64,000 nt of DNA, taken from positions 186,001 to 250,000 of the forward strand of contig NC_041775.1 of assembly GCF_900090045.1 (NCBI RefSeq). Direction: 5' to 3'. A model generated the notes under the pieces. It saw only the letters and a program-made list of their open reading frames with translations, was not told the origin of the DNA and searched no databases. This document shows positions 24,235 through 35,049 of the stretch, in pieces. A program made the position numbers and the translations under genes. Position 1 is the first letter of the stretch, and the number at the start of each line of letters is the position of its first letter. Origin of the DNA: Plasmodium malariae. Taxonomy: Eukaryota; Apicomplexa; Aconoidasida; Haemosporida; Plasmodiidae.

Positions 24235-26199
24235 TGTTGCACATTCTTATTAAATAAAGTATATATTTCAACCCTTTAACCAAAATTTTAAAAGTCTTAT
24301 TATTATTGCTTAGGTTCAACATCCCCATGGTTCCTAAGAGAACAACTTAAATTCTATATAATAAGTAACAGTGACATTAGAACAAAATGTTACATCATAT
24401 GGTACATGTAACATAAACTAAAATATTCAAAAAAAATTAAAAAAATACTTTAAAAAGTATTTTATAGTATTACTTCTACTATATATTTTATCATAATCTT
24501 CTTCCCTTATATTTTAATAAATGATAAATATTATCTATATAAATATAATGAAAATATTAATGGATTCCTTTTTGAAACTTTAATATTTAATACTTTCATA
24601 ATATTCCTACACTATTTTTTTTTTTTTTCAGTTGTTGCATTTTATGAAAGACTTTTGGTAAAAAGTTTTTTAACAAAAAAAAAAAAAAAAAAAAGTGCTA
24701 ACATTTTTTACTGTGTATCTAGGTTTTTCAAATATAAACATTTTAAACAGGATAAAAATTAAAAATATATATGTATAATATATGATTACAGAAGTACAAA
24801 TCACAATGTATTTTGCCAATTGATTATAAAAATACTTTATTCATTATAAACTTTTTATATAACACATATTTATATATAAAGACATATAGATAGTATTTTT
24901 CTTTATTCGCTTACTCACGTATCTATTTTTACATATAAACGTTTTCTTCTATATACATATGTATGCCATTCTTTTATTCACACGTTTTTTTATTTGTTTT
25001 TTGACCTATACCATTTCTATATTTACATACATATATATTTATTTATTTAATCTTATTTGTATATATCATTTTTCCTTTGATGAATAGATTATGATTTACT
25101 ATGATTATGCAGAGTAAAGGAACCCTGAACATTAATTTACACTAATTGTGCTACTACAAAACATTGGTTAATAACATTTTTATTAAAGGTTTCTAACGTT
25201 CTTTTAATTTTTAAAGTGTGTAAAATTTTTTACTAAATTGTTATATATTTTTTATATAAAATAAATGATTTGTAGAATGAGGTGATACTTATTTAGTTCA
25301 AAAAAAAAAAAAAAAAAAAAAGTTAGAAATTTTATTTGTTAAACAATATTTAATAATAACTATATGTGCTTAAGAATATTTTTATAATTTAAACATAAAG
25401 GTATCCTTAAAATATTATTTTATTTTTTTGTTAAACGCAACTTTTCTTTAAATTGCTCGAACGATCAATCACAATTTACATTGAAACGCTTTTTTCATAA
25501 TAAGTGAACTCAAGGAGAAATATTTGTACACTAGAAAAGTAAGTATAAAAAGGATTGTTCTAATGGATCACTAACATATATGAGAGAATTATATCACATA
25601 TTTAGTTTTTTTAAATAAAAATTTACATAAATGTAAACAATTTTTTTTTTTTTTTTTTTTTGGACAGGTGTATAAATTTTATTTAGCTATATAGCCAGGT
25701 GACAACAGCTATATATTTTTTATATACACATTTATACAGCTTTTTTTTTTTTTTTTTTTTCATTTATAGTTATTTGTAATATATTGGTACCTATTCTATA
25801 TTTTGTATCCTAAATAGCCATTCTTACACAATTTTTTTATTTTTTACAGCTAAATATTACATCGCAATAAAAAAAAAAAATTTTTTTCTTTATTGTTGCT
25901 GGTTGCATAAACAGATCCTTATCAATCTTATTGTTTTTAAATTCCTATTCTTAATCTCATTTTTAAATTTATTTTTATTTTTTTATATATTTTATTTTTT
26001 AAATTTTAATTATATTTTATTTCTTATTTAGTATTCATTTCTTCTTTTTTTTTTTTATGTCTTTAATTTTTTTTTTCCTGTTTTTATATTTTCCTATTTT
26101 TAGTTAATTTTTTCCGTAATATTTTTTTTTTGTATGTTATATTAATATCTTAACATTTTCATTTCTTTTATTATCATCAACTTGTTACTTTTTGAAAAG
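24235..26199. other. Spacer and upstream region of the chitinase gene
   Basis: A+T-rich sequence with several poly(T) runs of about 18-22 (25641-25662, 25741-25760) and poly(A) at 25301-25321. A short minus-strand frame upstream of the small membrane gene (24333 down to 24226, opening MGMLNLSNNNKTFK) may be a leader frame or chance. The T-rich tracts just before 26200 probably belong to the chitinase promoter and 5' UTR. Confidence 0.4.
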
Positions 26200-28158
26200 A
26201 TGAATTTTTACTTGTCACTATTTTTTATTCTGTCTTCGTTGCTGTATTATACATATGCTATAGGTCTTAAGGGTAGCAGTAGCAAAAATAATGCATTGAA
26301 TACGGTTTGGAATGGTAAAAATAAAAAAGACCTATTAAATGGACGTAAATCTTCGTCATATATAAAATCACACCGTCATAATCCTAAAGAGTTTGAATGT
26401 GAATGCAAATGTAAATGCAGTAATGACACCGAAGGAAACTGCTCCGAAGGATGTCATGGACATGGACCTGAGGGAGGAATTGAAACAGGAGGAAACGAAA
26501 CAGAAGGGGGAAACGAAACAGAAGGTGGAAACGAAACAGAAGGTGGAAACGAAACAGAAGGTGGAAACGAAACAGAAGGTGGAAACGAAACAGAAGGTGG
26601 AAACGAAACGGAGGGAGGGCAAGGAACAGAAGGTGGACCTACAACAGGTGGAAGCCATGGTAGAAAACCTCCAAGAGAAATTTTAGAGGAATATAAAAAA
26701 AGAAAACAAGGTTTAATAGCCGGGTATTACGGCTCATGGAATAGTCAAGGTGATAGAGCAAAACACATGACTGATTCCAATCCAATGGTGTCCATACTTT
26801 ACATTGCTTTTGCTCGTATAGATATTCTTTATGATGTGAATAGGCCATTTAATGGGAAACAAAAGTTCTTATTAAGAAAACACGGTTTAGAATATGAAAC
26901 TTATGCAGTGATGCTTAATGAAATGAGACGTATAAGGAAAGCTCGCCCAGATATTATTTTACTTTTATCATTAGGAGGAGAAACATATATGATAGACATT
27001 AAAAAAGATATTGAATATGTAGACAGTATAGCAAAGTTTGTAAGTGACTTTGATTTAGACGGTGTAGATATTGATTGGGAACCACATGGTAGTTTTAACA
27101 ATTTAAATGAGTTAGAGTATTCCAATTATTATATAAAATTAGTTAACTTAATAAGAAGTAATATTCCAAAAGAAAAATTACTTTCTATATCTGGATCATC
27201 AAATGCAGCATTATCATGTGTATCAGTTGGTGAAACATTCTGTAAAGACGAAGGATCAACATATAATACTAAATATTTATCTGAGCAAATGGGCAAAAAT
27301 GAAGAATTATACAAAGCAGCAACTATGTTATCTTCAGGAACTTTCGTTAATATCTTTAACACAGCAAAGGACAATATCGATCTTGTATTTATTCAAACAT
27401 ATAATTTAGACACAACAAATCCAAGTATTATGCTAGATATGTATTTATCCCATCTATATTTTGGATTAAAATACGATATCACAGTTTTATTAGGCTTTTC
27501 TTTGGAGCATAATAGAGGTGGATTCAGCCCAGATAATAAAGAATTAGTAGAATTAGTAGCAAAAAGAATACATGATGAAAATCATAAGCATAACAGAGCG
27601 GACGGAGCAGGAATATGGCACTTATTTTTGAAAGAACAATTACCAAATGCAACATATGACATAGAAACATTCATTACAAATTTCTGGAAACATTTAAATC
27701 CTGATGTTCACCCTCCAAAGGATGTAGAAATAACACAAAATCCAGATGATTGTAGTACTATAGATGAATACATTTCAGGACTTGTTATACCTAAAGCAGG
27801 AGAATATTACAAACACAATGGAGCTATATGGAAAACTGCATACTATTCAACTAATGCACCTGGTGTTGATAGATATGAATGGGTTTTGGTCAAAACCTGC
27901 TATGAAAAAACATGCAATGGTAAAGCAACTCATTATTATAACACGAATTATGATAATGGATCTATTGTTATTTGGAAAGGAGAACCATACACTATTAAAT
28001 GGTGGCAATCAGGACCTCCCGAAGGTGCAGCCTTAGAGGCATATGAAAAAATGGATGCTTCTGAATGCCCAGGATTAGAAGAATGGAACAAAAAATACCC
28101 TCATAAGTCAATTGAAGAAGATGTCCCATATGAACAAGAACAAGACGTATCTATATAA
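26200..28158 (+). CDS. CHT1: Chitinase, GH18, long form with repeat prodomain and C-terminal chitin-binding-type domain
   Basis: A single exon of 652 residues. The frame is open six codons further 5' only through a TTG, so the ATG at 26200 is chosen. It opens with a signal peptide (MNFYLSLFFILSSLLYYTYA). A Cys-rich patch (CECKCKC) and GGNETE-type repeats (residues about 95-147) precede the glycosidase domain (about 171-505), which has LIAGYYGSWN, LSLGGE (about 255) and the catalytic DGVDIDWE motif (residues 287-294, Glu294 the acid). A Cys-containing C-terminal module (about 515-640, from DDCSTIDEY) fits the chitin-binding domain of long-form Plasmodium chitinases; the P. falciparum enzyme lacks this and the prodomain. 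The enzyme hydrolyses chitin of the mosquito peritrophic matrix and is released by ookinetes. All catalytic residues are present. Confidence 0.95.
   Translation: MNFYLSLFFILSSLLYYTYAIGLKGSSSKNNALNTVWNGKNKKDLLNGRKSSSYIKSHRHNPKEFECECKCKCSNDTEGNCSEGCHGHGPEGGIETGGNETEGGNETEGGNETEGGNETEGGNETEGGNETEGGNETEGGQGTEGGPTTGGSHGRKPPREILEEYKKRKQGLIAGYYGSWNSQGDRAKHMTDSNPMVSILYIAFARIDILYDVNRPFNGKQKFLLRKHGLEYETYAVMLNEMRRIRKARPDIILLLSLGGETYMIDIKKDIEYVDSIAKFVSDFDLDGVDIDWEPHGSFNNLNELEYSNYYIKLVNLIRSNIPKEKLLSISGSSNAALSCVSVGETFCKDEGSTYNTKYLSEQMGKNEELYKAATMLSSGTFVNIFNTAKDNIDLVFIQTYNLDTTNPSIMLDMYLSHLYFGLKYDITVLLGFSLEHNRGGFSPDNKELVELVAKRIHDENHKHNRADGAGIWHLFLKEQLPNATYDIETFITNFWKHLNPDVHPPKDVEITQNPDDCSTIDEYISGLVIPKAGEYYKHNGAIWKTAYYSTNAPGVDRYEWVLVKTCYEKTCNGKATHYYNTNYDNGSIVIWKGEPYTIKWWQSGPPEGAALEAYEKMDASECPGLEEWNKKYPHKSIEEDVPYEQEQDVSI
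26495..26618 (+). repeat. 18-bp tandem repeat encoding GGNETE in the chitinase
   Basis: About six to seven near-identical 18-bp units (ggaaacgaaacagaaggt) encode the hexapeptide GGNETE between the signal peptide and the glycosidase domain. Each unit contains an N-E-T sequon. Copy number is likely to vary between isolates by slippage. Confidence 0.9.
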
Positions 28159-29042
28159 ACGCAAATTAACTGCAACAATTATGAGCTATTTGCACAGGAA
28201 AGAAGTATATACCCACATCATGCACATGTGCATACATTAACATATATATATCCCAAACTAATTTATCGAATACTCCTAGGAAAAGAAAGAAGACTAAACT
28301 ATATGAGAATCTTAAAATTAAAAGTGATTACAGTTATTTTAGCATAGAATATATATATACGTTTCTATAAAAGTTCTACAACTTTTAAAGAATCAAAAAC
28401 AGGAATAGAGTAATGTTCTCAGGAGTACGCTATATATGAACAATGAACATGTTCCATAATAATTTGTAATTTTCTTTTCTTTTTTTTTTGTTGTATTAAT
28501 TTTTAAGTTAACTAATTTTACTTCTTTTTGCCTTTTATTACACCATATTATATTATACATTTTTGTTTTGTTTTGTTTTTTTTTTGTACGTATTAAATTG
28601 AAGGAAAAAATGTAAAATAAAAAAAATAATACAATAATATAAACTCATTATTACAGAACCATCCAATAAAAAAATACATATCTATATGTAAATTCGTATA
28701 CGTCTATATTTTTATACGTAGATATACACAAATTTCTTTAAAACAATAGGAGAAACTATAAATCCAAAATATCCTGCTCTCTCATTGCATAAAATAGATT
28801 AAAGAATAAATATATGAACAATAGAATAATACGTACAAGCAAACGTTTTTCTGTGTTATCGAAAAGATATAATACATATTCCATAAATTTGCTCTTCTAC
28901 CTCTAAATCTTTGTAATTTTTGTATATTTCTTATTAATAAAAAACAAATATACATATATATATGTATGGGAAACGAAAAATAAATGCAAGTCCTTTTATA
29001 CTGTGTAGAATATGGTATTTACAAAATATATATTTTCTAAAT
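28159..29042. other. Spacer between convergent genes
   Basis: The 3' flanks of chitinase (plus) and of the small membrane gene (minus). A+T-rich, and no gene is supported. Confidence 0.5.
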
Positions 29043-29545
29043 TTATATTAAACAACGATGCCTTTTATCTTTGTTATATTCTTGCGCACCAGCCAAGAGT
29101 CCAAACTTGGTCCTTTTTCTTTTTTTATGTTTTATAGTATTCTATAGAAGAAATAAAAAGTAACATTTTTATAAAAAAATCCCCTTTTTATAATTTATTA
29201 TAATTCCTTTAAAATTATGTATATATGTGTACATAAATAAATAAATACATATATATATATATATATATATCCGAAAAAATATTCATATAAATGGAATCTT
29301 TATATTACCATCATTTGAACATGTATACCAAACATGTTAAGTAAAAAAAATATTAACATTAATAACAGTAACATGATAAATATAATATAGATCATAAAAA
29401 ATAAGTAATTAGCCTTAGTATTAGGAGATAATGTAGTATCATTATGACAAGATTTTATAATGCTTTGTAAGTCCTTGTTATCTATTAATAATTCACGAAG
29501 TTCTGCAACAGGTGATAAATTTGTATTTAAATTTATCTTTTCCAT
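29043..29545 (-). CDS. Small single-pass membrane protein with basic tail, two exons (111 residues)
   Basis: Exon 1 is 29545-29309 (79 codons, ATG start) and exon 2 is 29141-29043, joined in phase 0 across a 167-bp intron (gtaata donor; tttatttcttctatag acceptor). Residues 1-46 are hydrophilic (MEKINLNTNLSPVAELRELL at the start). About 47-72 is a long hydrophobic segment (YLFFMIYIIFIMLLLLMLIF). Exon 2 gives a strongly basic tail beginning NTIKHKKRKRTKFGLLAG and ending CLI. Without splicing the chain would stop two codons after the donor. The plan matches the genes at 15.5, 19.5 and 23.9 kb. Acidic N-terminus, one membrane span and basic tail suggest an ER or vesicle membrane protein, but no family is recognised. 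Confidence 0.6.
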
Positions 29546-31714
29546 TATAACTATCCAAATATAAAATTATAAATAATTACTCTTATTTTGTTTCTTCAAT
29601 ATTGTGTATATTATATACTCTTTTAATGAGAACATGCTTATATAATTCAATAAAAAAAAAAAAAAATGGTAATGATAATTAAGATCTGGCAAGCACGTTC
29701 TAATATAGTTGTCCAATGGGAGCAAGACTAAATTGCTAAAAAGATACTTCAAGAAATTGTATGTATCTTTTAAATTCGAGAATATAAATAAATATATATG
29801 TATTTATTTGATCTTTTTACACTCAACGATTGCGTAATGTCGAATGTATTACTATGCTGATGAATCTAATACATCATATATCAAACACAAAAATACGCAT
29901 ATTTCTTTTTTTTTTTTGTTTCCTCTTTCATTATTTCTTTTAAAAAAATGGTACAACTAAACTATTTTAAAAATTATTATGATTATTTAACTATTCTTTT
30001 TAAAATGCACAACCATCCAAAGAATAAGAATTGTTCTATAAATCTGCAAAGAAAAAAAGTAAAGAAATATTCTTAAAAATTATAAAAAGCCTTATTACAA
30101 CACTTAATTTAATAAAATTTTAATTTATTTTACGCATATAAAATAAATAAATTAAAAAATAAGAAAAAATTTAAACATGTTTTGTGTTATTATCTTTTTG
30201 TAATTGTTGTCTTTTATTTAAAAATTTTATTCTCTTCTATTAAAAATTTTTTTTTTTCATACTTTATACATATAAATAGAGAAAAAGAATAAAATAAAAC
30301 TACATAATCAAAAATCCATTTAAGCGATTTTTTTATTAATTCTGCTCTTGTAAATATTATAGTGTAGCTAAAAATAAATATAAAAGAACCAGCAATTAAA
30401 TCTTTTAATTTACTTCTGTTATGGTGTTCTAAGCATCTTTAATAAACTATTTAATGTTATTTTATTTTAAATTTTTATATTTTTTATAATTTTTACAGAA
30501 AAAAAAAATAATAAAATAAAATATATTTTTTTTTAGTAGAAAACAAAATATATATATATATATATCCTTTTGTAACCACGTTAATGTATTGTTAATATTT
30601 GTTTGACTATTTCTGTTTAAATATTTTTACACATTAATGTGGTATCTCCATTTTTTTTCCTTTTTCGAATAAGAATTCTTTAATATCATAAAATGATACC
30701 TTATTAAAAATAAAAAAATTTACCTGTTCTACACATAATAGAGTGCTTTTTGTTTTGTTTTGTTTTTTTTTTTTTTTTGTGGCATTTATATAAAGATTTT
30801 ACATGTTCTGGATTCAAACTTTATAAATATGTTAAAGGGGGTGAAATGAAAAGGGGGAAAATTTTTTTTTTTAATACATTATTTGAATTATATTTTTTAT
30901 TCTTACTGTACTATTTAAGGTTATATCATTGACTTCTGAACTATTCATACTTGTGCTTTACTTTTTGTATACATAATTCTTTTTTATTATGACTTTTCTC
31001 GCAGCTTGTAATTTTAATTAATGGGATGATAGACCATTAAAAAAAGCAAAAATACATTTATTATAAAAGGAGAATTTTTTTTGAATTGCGTCTCAGGTAA
31101 AAGAAGACCATTAAATATCAAAAAAAAAAAAAAAAAAAATCGAGAAACCAAGAGACACAGCCAGATAATATAATACAACGTATTCATTTAAACGTAGGAC
31201 ACAAACATGATTCTTTTTGAAGTTATATAAAAACTTTAAATACACAATAAAATTTAAATGGTTATATTTTTAAGTTGTTCCCTAGAATCATTTAATTACG
31301 TTGAAGTTACAGTATTACGTAAGTATTTTTTCATTTTATTTTTTTTAATTTTCTTTTCTTTTTGGGTGAACATGTTTTGTATTCCTCTTAGACTTTGCAT
31401 ACATGCTTCAGTCTAATATTTTCCCCATCTACAAGTGTAATTATAATAAATCATTTTTTAAATATCCTTTTTTTTTTAATTATTATTAAAAATATTATAT
31501 TTATGGATATATATATATTTTAATTTCAAAGTTTTTGAATTTTCAAAATATAAAAGATGCTAGTACAAAGTATTTTTTTTAAAGTATTTATTTAAAAAAT
31601 TCCTTCGCAGCTTATGCATTTTTTGTTCTACCTAAATTTATGATACAAATCTATATATATTATTGTAATGATATCATAAAACAGGAATACAAATAAAACA
31701 CTAAAGTAGTACAT
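29546..31714. other. Intergenic region, no supported gene
   Basis: A+T-rich, with poly(T) at 30762-30778 and poly(A) at about 31121-31139. An open stretch at 30750-30932 (plus) is Phe-rich and low complexity. A segment at 29752-29660 (minus) has slightly higher GC and probably lies in the 5' UTR of the membrane-protein gene. Confidence 0.45.
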
Positions 31715-32147
31715 ATGAATGATGAAGCATTACAATGGAGTAACCCATTTGAGGAGCATATAAAATATCATACGTTACCCAAAAAATCATACATGTATAT
31801 ATATATTACTTCTAGAAATACTTGAAACAATGATGATAATTGAAAATGTGTGTAATATGCAATACAAATAGTAACATGGGCATCTTTGGTAACAATTAGT
31901 ACATTCATCCAAATATATGTATATGTATGTACATACATGTTTGCATAAACACGCATAGCAAATCCGAGGCGTATACTGCTTTTATGAGGTAAATGAAAAA
32001 TTATAATTATACATATTGGCTAGGAAATAAATGGAAAAACAAATATGAAATCGTAATTTATTTCCCATTCAATTTTACAGAAACTATTTTACAGTGGAAA
32101 ACAAATGTGAACTGCGGGAAAACAAAGATATAATCAAAAAACCTTAA
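31715..32147 (+). CDS. Small three-exon protein (58 residues), unknown function
   Basis: Exons 31715-31794, 31959-31988 and 32081-32147, with introns of 164 and 92 bp, both in phase 2. The protein opens MNDEALQWSNPFEEHIKYHT, the 30-base middle exon gives KSEAYTAFM, and the last exon RNYFTVENKCELRENKD and IIKKP before TAA. Both donors (gtatat, gtaaat) and acceptors (cacgcatag, caattttacag) are ordinary for Plasmodium, and the frame is maintained across both joins, which is unlikely by chance. It is soluble, charged and without signal or membrane segment. The size would fit a small subunit of a larger complex, but that is a guess and no family is recognised. An unrelated minus-strand frame over 31768-31956 is a shadow. 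Confidence 0.6.
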
Positions 32148-33121
32148 AAGGAGTAACATATTAACATCAGTGAAAAAAAAAAATAAAATAATTTCCACAC
32201 ATATTATAAAAAAAAAAGTAGAGAAAAAAGATCATTTTTTAGAACTTCATAAAATTAAATTATTTTTTATTATAGTTCGTACTACTGAAGTATTATTTTT
32301 ATTAGCTGAGAGCTCTGAAAGAATATGTTAAAACGAATTTTGAGCTTTTTTCAAAAAGATAAAAAAAATTAATAAAACATTTTCCAACTTGACTTATTGT
32401 TTATTATTCGTTAATACTAATTTAGTTTCATAATTTCAAAAATGATGAATAAATAATATATTAATCTCCTGAAGTAATTCATACGTAAAAAAAATTCTGA
32501 AAATATTGTGTATGGATAATTTTTAATAAAACGCAGCATATACAGAATATTATGAAAAGAAAAAAAAATAGAAAGCGCAGCAGCAAATTTTTTCTTAAGT
32601 GTTTTTTTTTTTTTTTTTGTATCTTAATGCGAAGAAAATCGAAGGAATTAATCATCAATTTTAAATGTTTTAATTTAATTTCATGTAAAATTGTTTACAC
32701 ATACATTTATAAAAATCAAAATGTTCTGTTAGCTAAGAGTATATATATAAACACGGGAAACTATTAACGTGCCTTATCCTTAGAGTAAAGGATTTTCTTT
32801 TAAGTTTCATATGTATATATAAATATTATAAACATAATTTATAAGAGGTATGATGCTTAATCTTTTATTTTAAAAATAAGAATTTTTTAATTTTTTTTAC
32901 AATATTTATGGTATTTATTTTATAAATAATATTAGTGATAAATATATATAAGAAATAATAGAAATATTTTATAATGTGTTGTTCATATTATATATATTCT
33001 TTTAGATATATATATTAATATTAAATAATTTACTATTTACTGTTTGTTTACATAAATATAATGGTGAATGGTGATTCAATATTTATAAATGAAACTTATT
33101 TTTAATTTTACTTCTTAATGT
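32148..33121. other. Spacer between the small three-exon gene and tRNA-Ala
   Basis: A+T-rich. A frame at 32552-32767 (plus) begins with a Lys/Arg-rich stretch and a Phe run and is not convincing. No gene is supported. Confidence 0.45.
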
Positions 33122-33194
33122 TGGACGACCGGGGTATCGATCCCCGTACCTCTCGCATGCTAAGCGAGCGCTCTACCACTTGAGCTAGCCGCCC
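33122..33194 (-). tRNA. tRNA-Ala (anticodon AGC)
   Basis: On the minus strand a 73-nt cloverleaf starts GGGCGGC and ends GTCGTCC plus discriminator A, pairing as a seven-base acceptor stem with two G-T pairs. D-arm TAGCTCAAGTGGTAGAGCG, anticodon arm CTCGC-TTAGCAT-GCGAG with AGC, and T-arm ACGGGGATCGATACCCCGG are all well formed. It is a GC-rich island in A+T-rich surroundings. Internal A and B box positions lie in the D and T arms. No clean T4 terminator follows closely. Confidence 0.95.
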
Positions 33195-33650
33195 TTAATC
33201 ATTAAAAAGTGAATGAAAAATTAAAATGAAGATAATAAACGTCTTAAAATATATATGTATTAATTCCAATCTTTCATTATAATTTTTCTTACTTTTTTTA
33301 TGTAAACCTTGTAAACCTTGTAAACCTTGAATTATCATCATAAAACATTCCATTAACAACAGTGTTTTTACCATTTTTTTTTTGTAAAGAAATTAATCTT
33401 CAAATTTTTACATGTAAAAAAAATAAAAATATAAATAAAAGGTGAAATTTTCATTTATATATTTTTTTTTTATTTAAATTTTGATGTGTTGACAAATACA
33501 CTTAAAAATAATTAACTTTTTTTTTTTTTTTAAATTAATATTAAATCAATTTGGAATATGTAAGTATAACAATTTGTAAAAAAAATTTCCCTAGAGTAAA
33601 AATATTATTTTTAATATATATATATACTTTTACATAGAAAAGAAAGTATA
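33195..33650. other. Spacer between divergent tRNA genes
   Basis: About 450 bases of A+T-rich DNA between tRNA-Ala (minus) and tRNA-Tyr (plus). It contains three copies of a 9-bp repeat taaaccttg at about 33303-33329. No gene is seen. Confidence 0.6.
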
Positions 33651-33734
33651 CCGATGATAGCTCAGTTGGTAGAGCGGCAGACTGTAGTTGTAATGGTTAT
33701 CTGTTGGTCACCGGTTCGATTCCGGTTCATCGGA
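33651..33734 (+). tRNA. tRNA-Tyr (anticodon GTA) with 11-nt intron
   Basis: An 84-nt gene begins CCGATGA and ends TCATCGG plus discriminator A. The anticodon loop reads CTGTAG, then an intron of 11 nt at 33688-33698 (ttgtaatggtt), then ATCTGT closing the stem. The T-arm CACCGGTTCGATTCCGGTT is standard. tRNA-Tyr is the intron-containing tRNA known in Plasmodium, which supports the call. A T6 run at 33738-33743 is a good RNA polymerase III terminator. The protein frame open across it is a shadow. Confidence 0.95.
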
Positions 33735-35049
33735 AAATTTTTTAAACTTAAAAATAAATACTGTTGCTGTTCACTATTATTATTTTTTAAGTATATACAA
33801 ATTATATATATATATATTATAATATTACAATATGAAAATTATTTTCTATTTTTTAAAATATACCATCTTAATATTCTTCACACTTTTACATGTTTTCCGC
33901 TATATAATCATATAAATCTCACAAAATTTGAAACCATATTTTACTACATTTAGATACGAAGTTAAAATTCATTTAATATTTAAAAATTTTTTAAATAAAA
34001 AACTTGAAACAAAGAAAAAAGTATCATTAAATTACGTTTAAACATTTTTTTTTTCTTTGTAATAGCGAATCATAACAATCAGTATACTGTTTACCCCCCA
34101 TTTTAAAAATTTTTCACAGAATTTCATAATATCGAAATTTTCACTTAGAAAAATTAATATTTTAATGTACAATACGTAATTAACTCAGTAAGATTACAAT
34201 TATGCTTTATAAAGAAAAAAAAAAATTTTTTTCGCAGAAGAAAGGACAAATATTTTTTTATTAAATAAAATAAATATATATTTTTTAGTATATATAGAAC
34301 AATCTGCACTACTGTCCTTGGTATGTTACAGTTACAGGAACATGGTATTAAGCCCTCACGAACTACTTTACTCTTACGTATTATTTTTATTCTCATATAT
34401 TTAATACAGAGAAGGTTATGAATTTTGAGAGTTCCTATTAATAAAAATTTTTTCAGCACATCTTTCTTTATAGTAAATAAAGTTTAGTGCATTAAACTAT
34501 GGTGGGTTTTCATTTTTAGAACGCAAAAGTGGGTATTCATATATATATACATAATGACAACAACACATATGCTTATATATGATAATATGTGCGCTTACTG
34601 CTTTTATGCCACATTCAATTAGTTAAAAGCATAAAAAATTAACTTAATTTTTTTGCTTTACTTTAGTACAAAAGTTTTCCTTCATCTTTTTATAAAAAAA
34701 AAAAATATATAAGTTTATAATATAAAGAATTATTAAGAAAAATAAAATAATAATATATCCACATTACAAAACCCTTTTAAAAATAAATTTTTTCTCCCAC
34801 TCTTTTTCAAAAATAAGAAAAGTTTATTATTTATATAGTAAAGATTTAATGAAAACACAATTATTTTGTGTATATATACAAACAAGTTTATATATGTGCA
34901 TGATCTAATAATTTGAAAAAAACACTAAGTTATCTAACACAATTCTACATAGAACTATACCCTTTAAACGATAGTTTTAATATGCATACCATTTCCAAAA
35001 TGTATTAAGCTTCATTATTGGGGGACTTTTATATTATGATCACACTGTT
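33735..35049. other. Spacer with an unexplained higher-complexity island at about 34290-34480
   Basis: Mostly A+T-rich. Positions 34290-34480 are visibly more complex than the flanks (for example tgttacagttacaggaacat and taagccctcacgaactac). The minus strand is open there from a GTG at 34459, with an internal ATG giving MRIKIIRKSKVVREGLIPCS. It could be a small coding exon or a non-coding RNA. I cannot identify it. Confidence 0.35.

Noticed and set aside
29567..29752. 61-codon minus-strand frame upstream of the 29.3 kb membrane protein
   Set aside because: It opens only at TTG, runs into a Phe stretch encoded by poly(T), and more likely represents 5' UTR.
32440..32475. Possible box C/D snoRNA (atgatga near 32442 and ctga near 32471)
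   Set aside because: The boxes are only about 30 bases apart with no terminal stem, too short for a full C/D RNA.
33654..33953. 99-codon frame across tRNA-Tyr
   Set aside because: The first third is the tRNA gene and the rest is A+T-rich spacer with Ile/Phe-rich simple composition.
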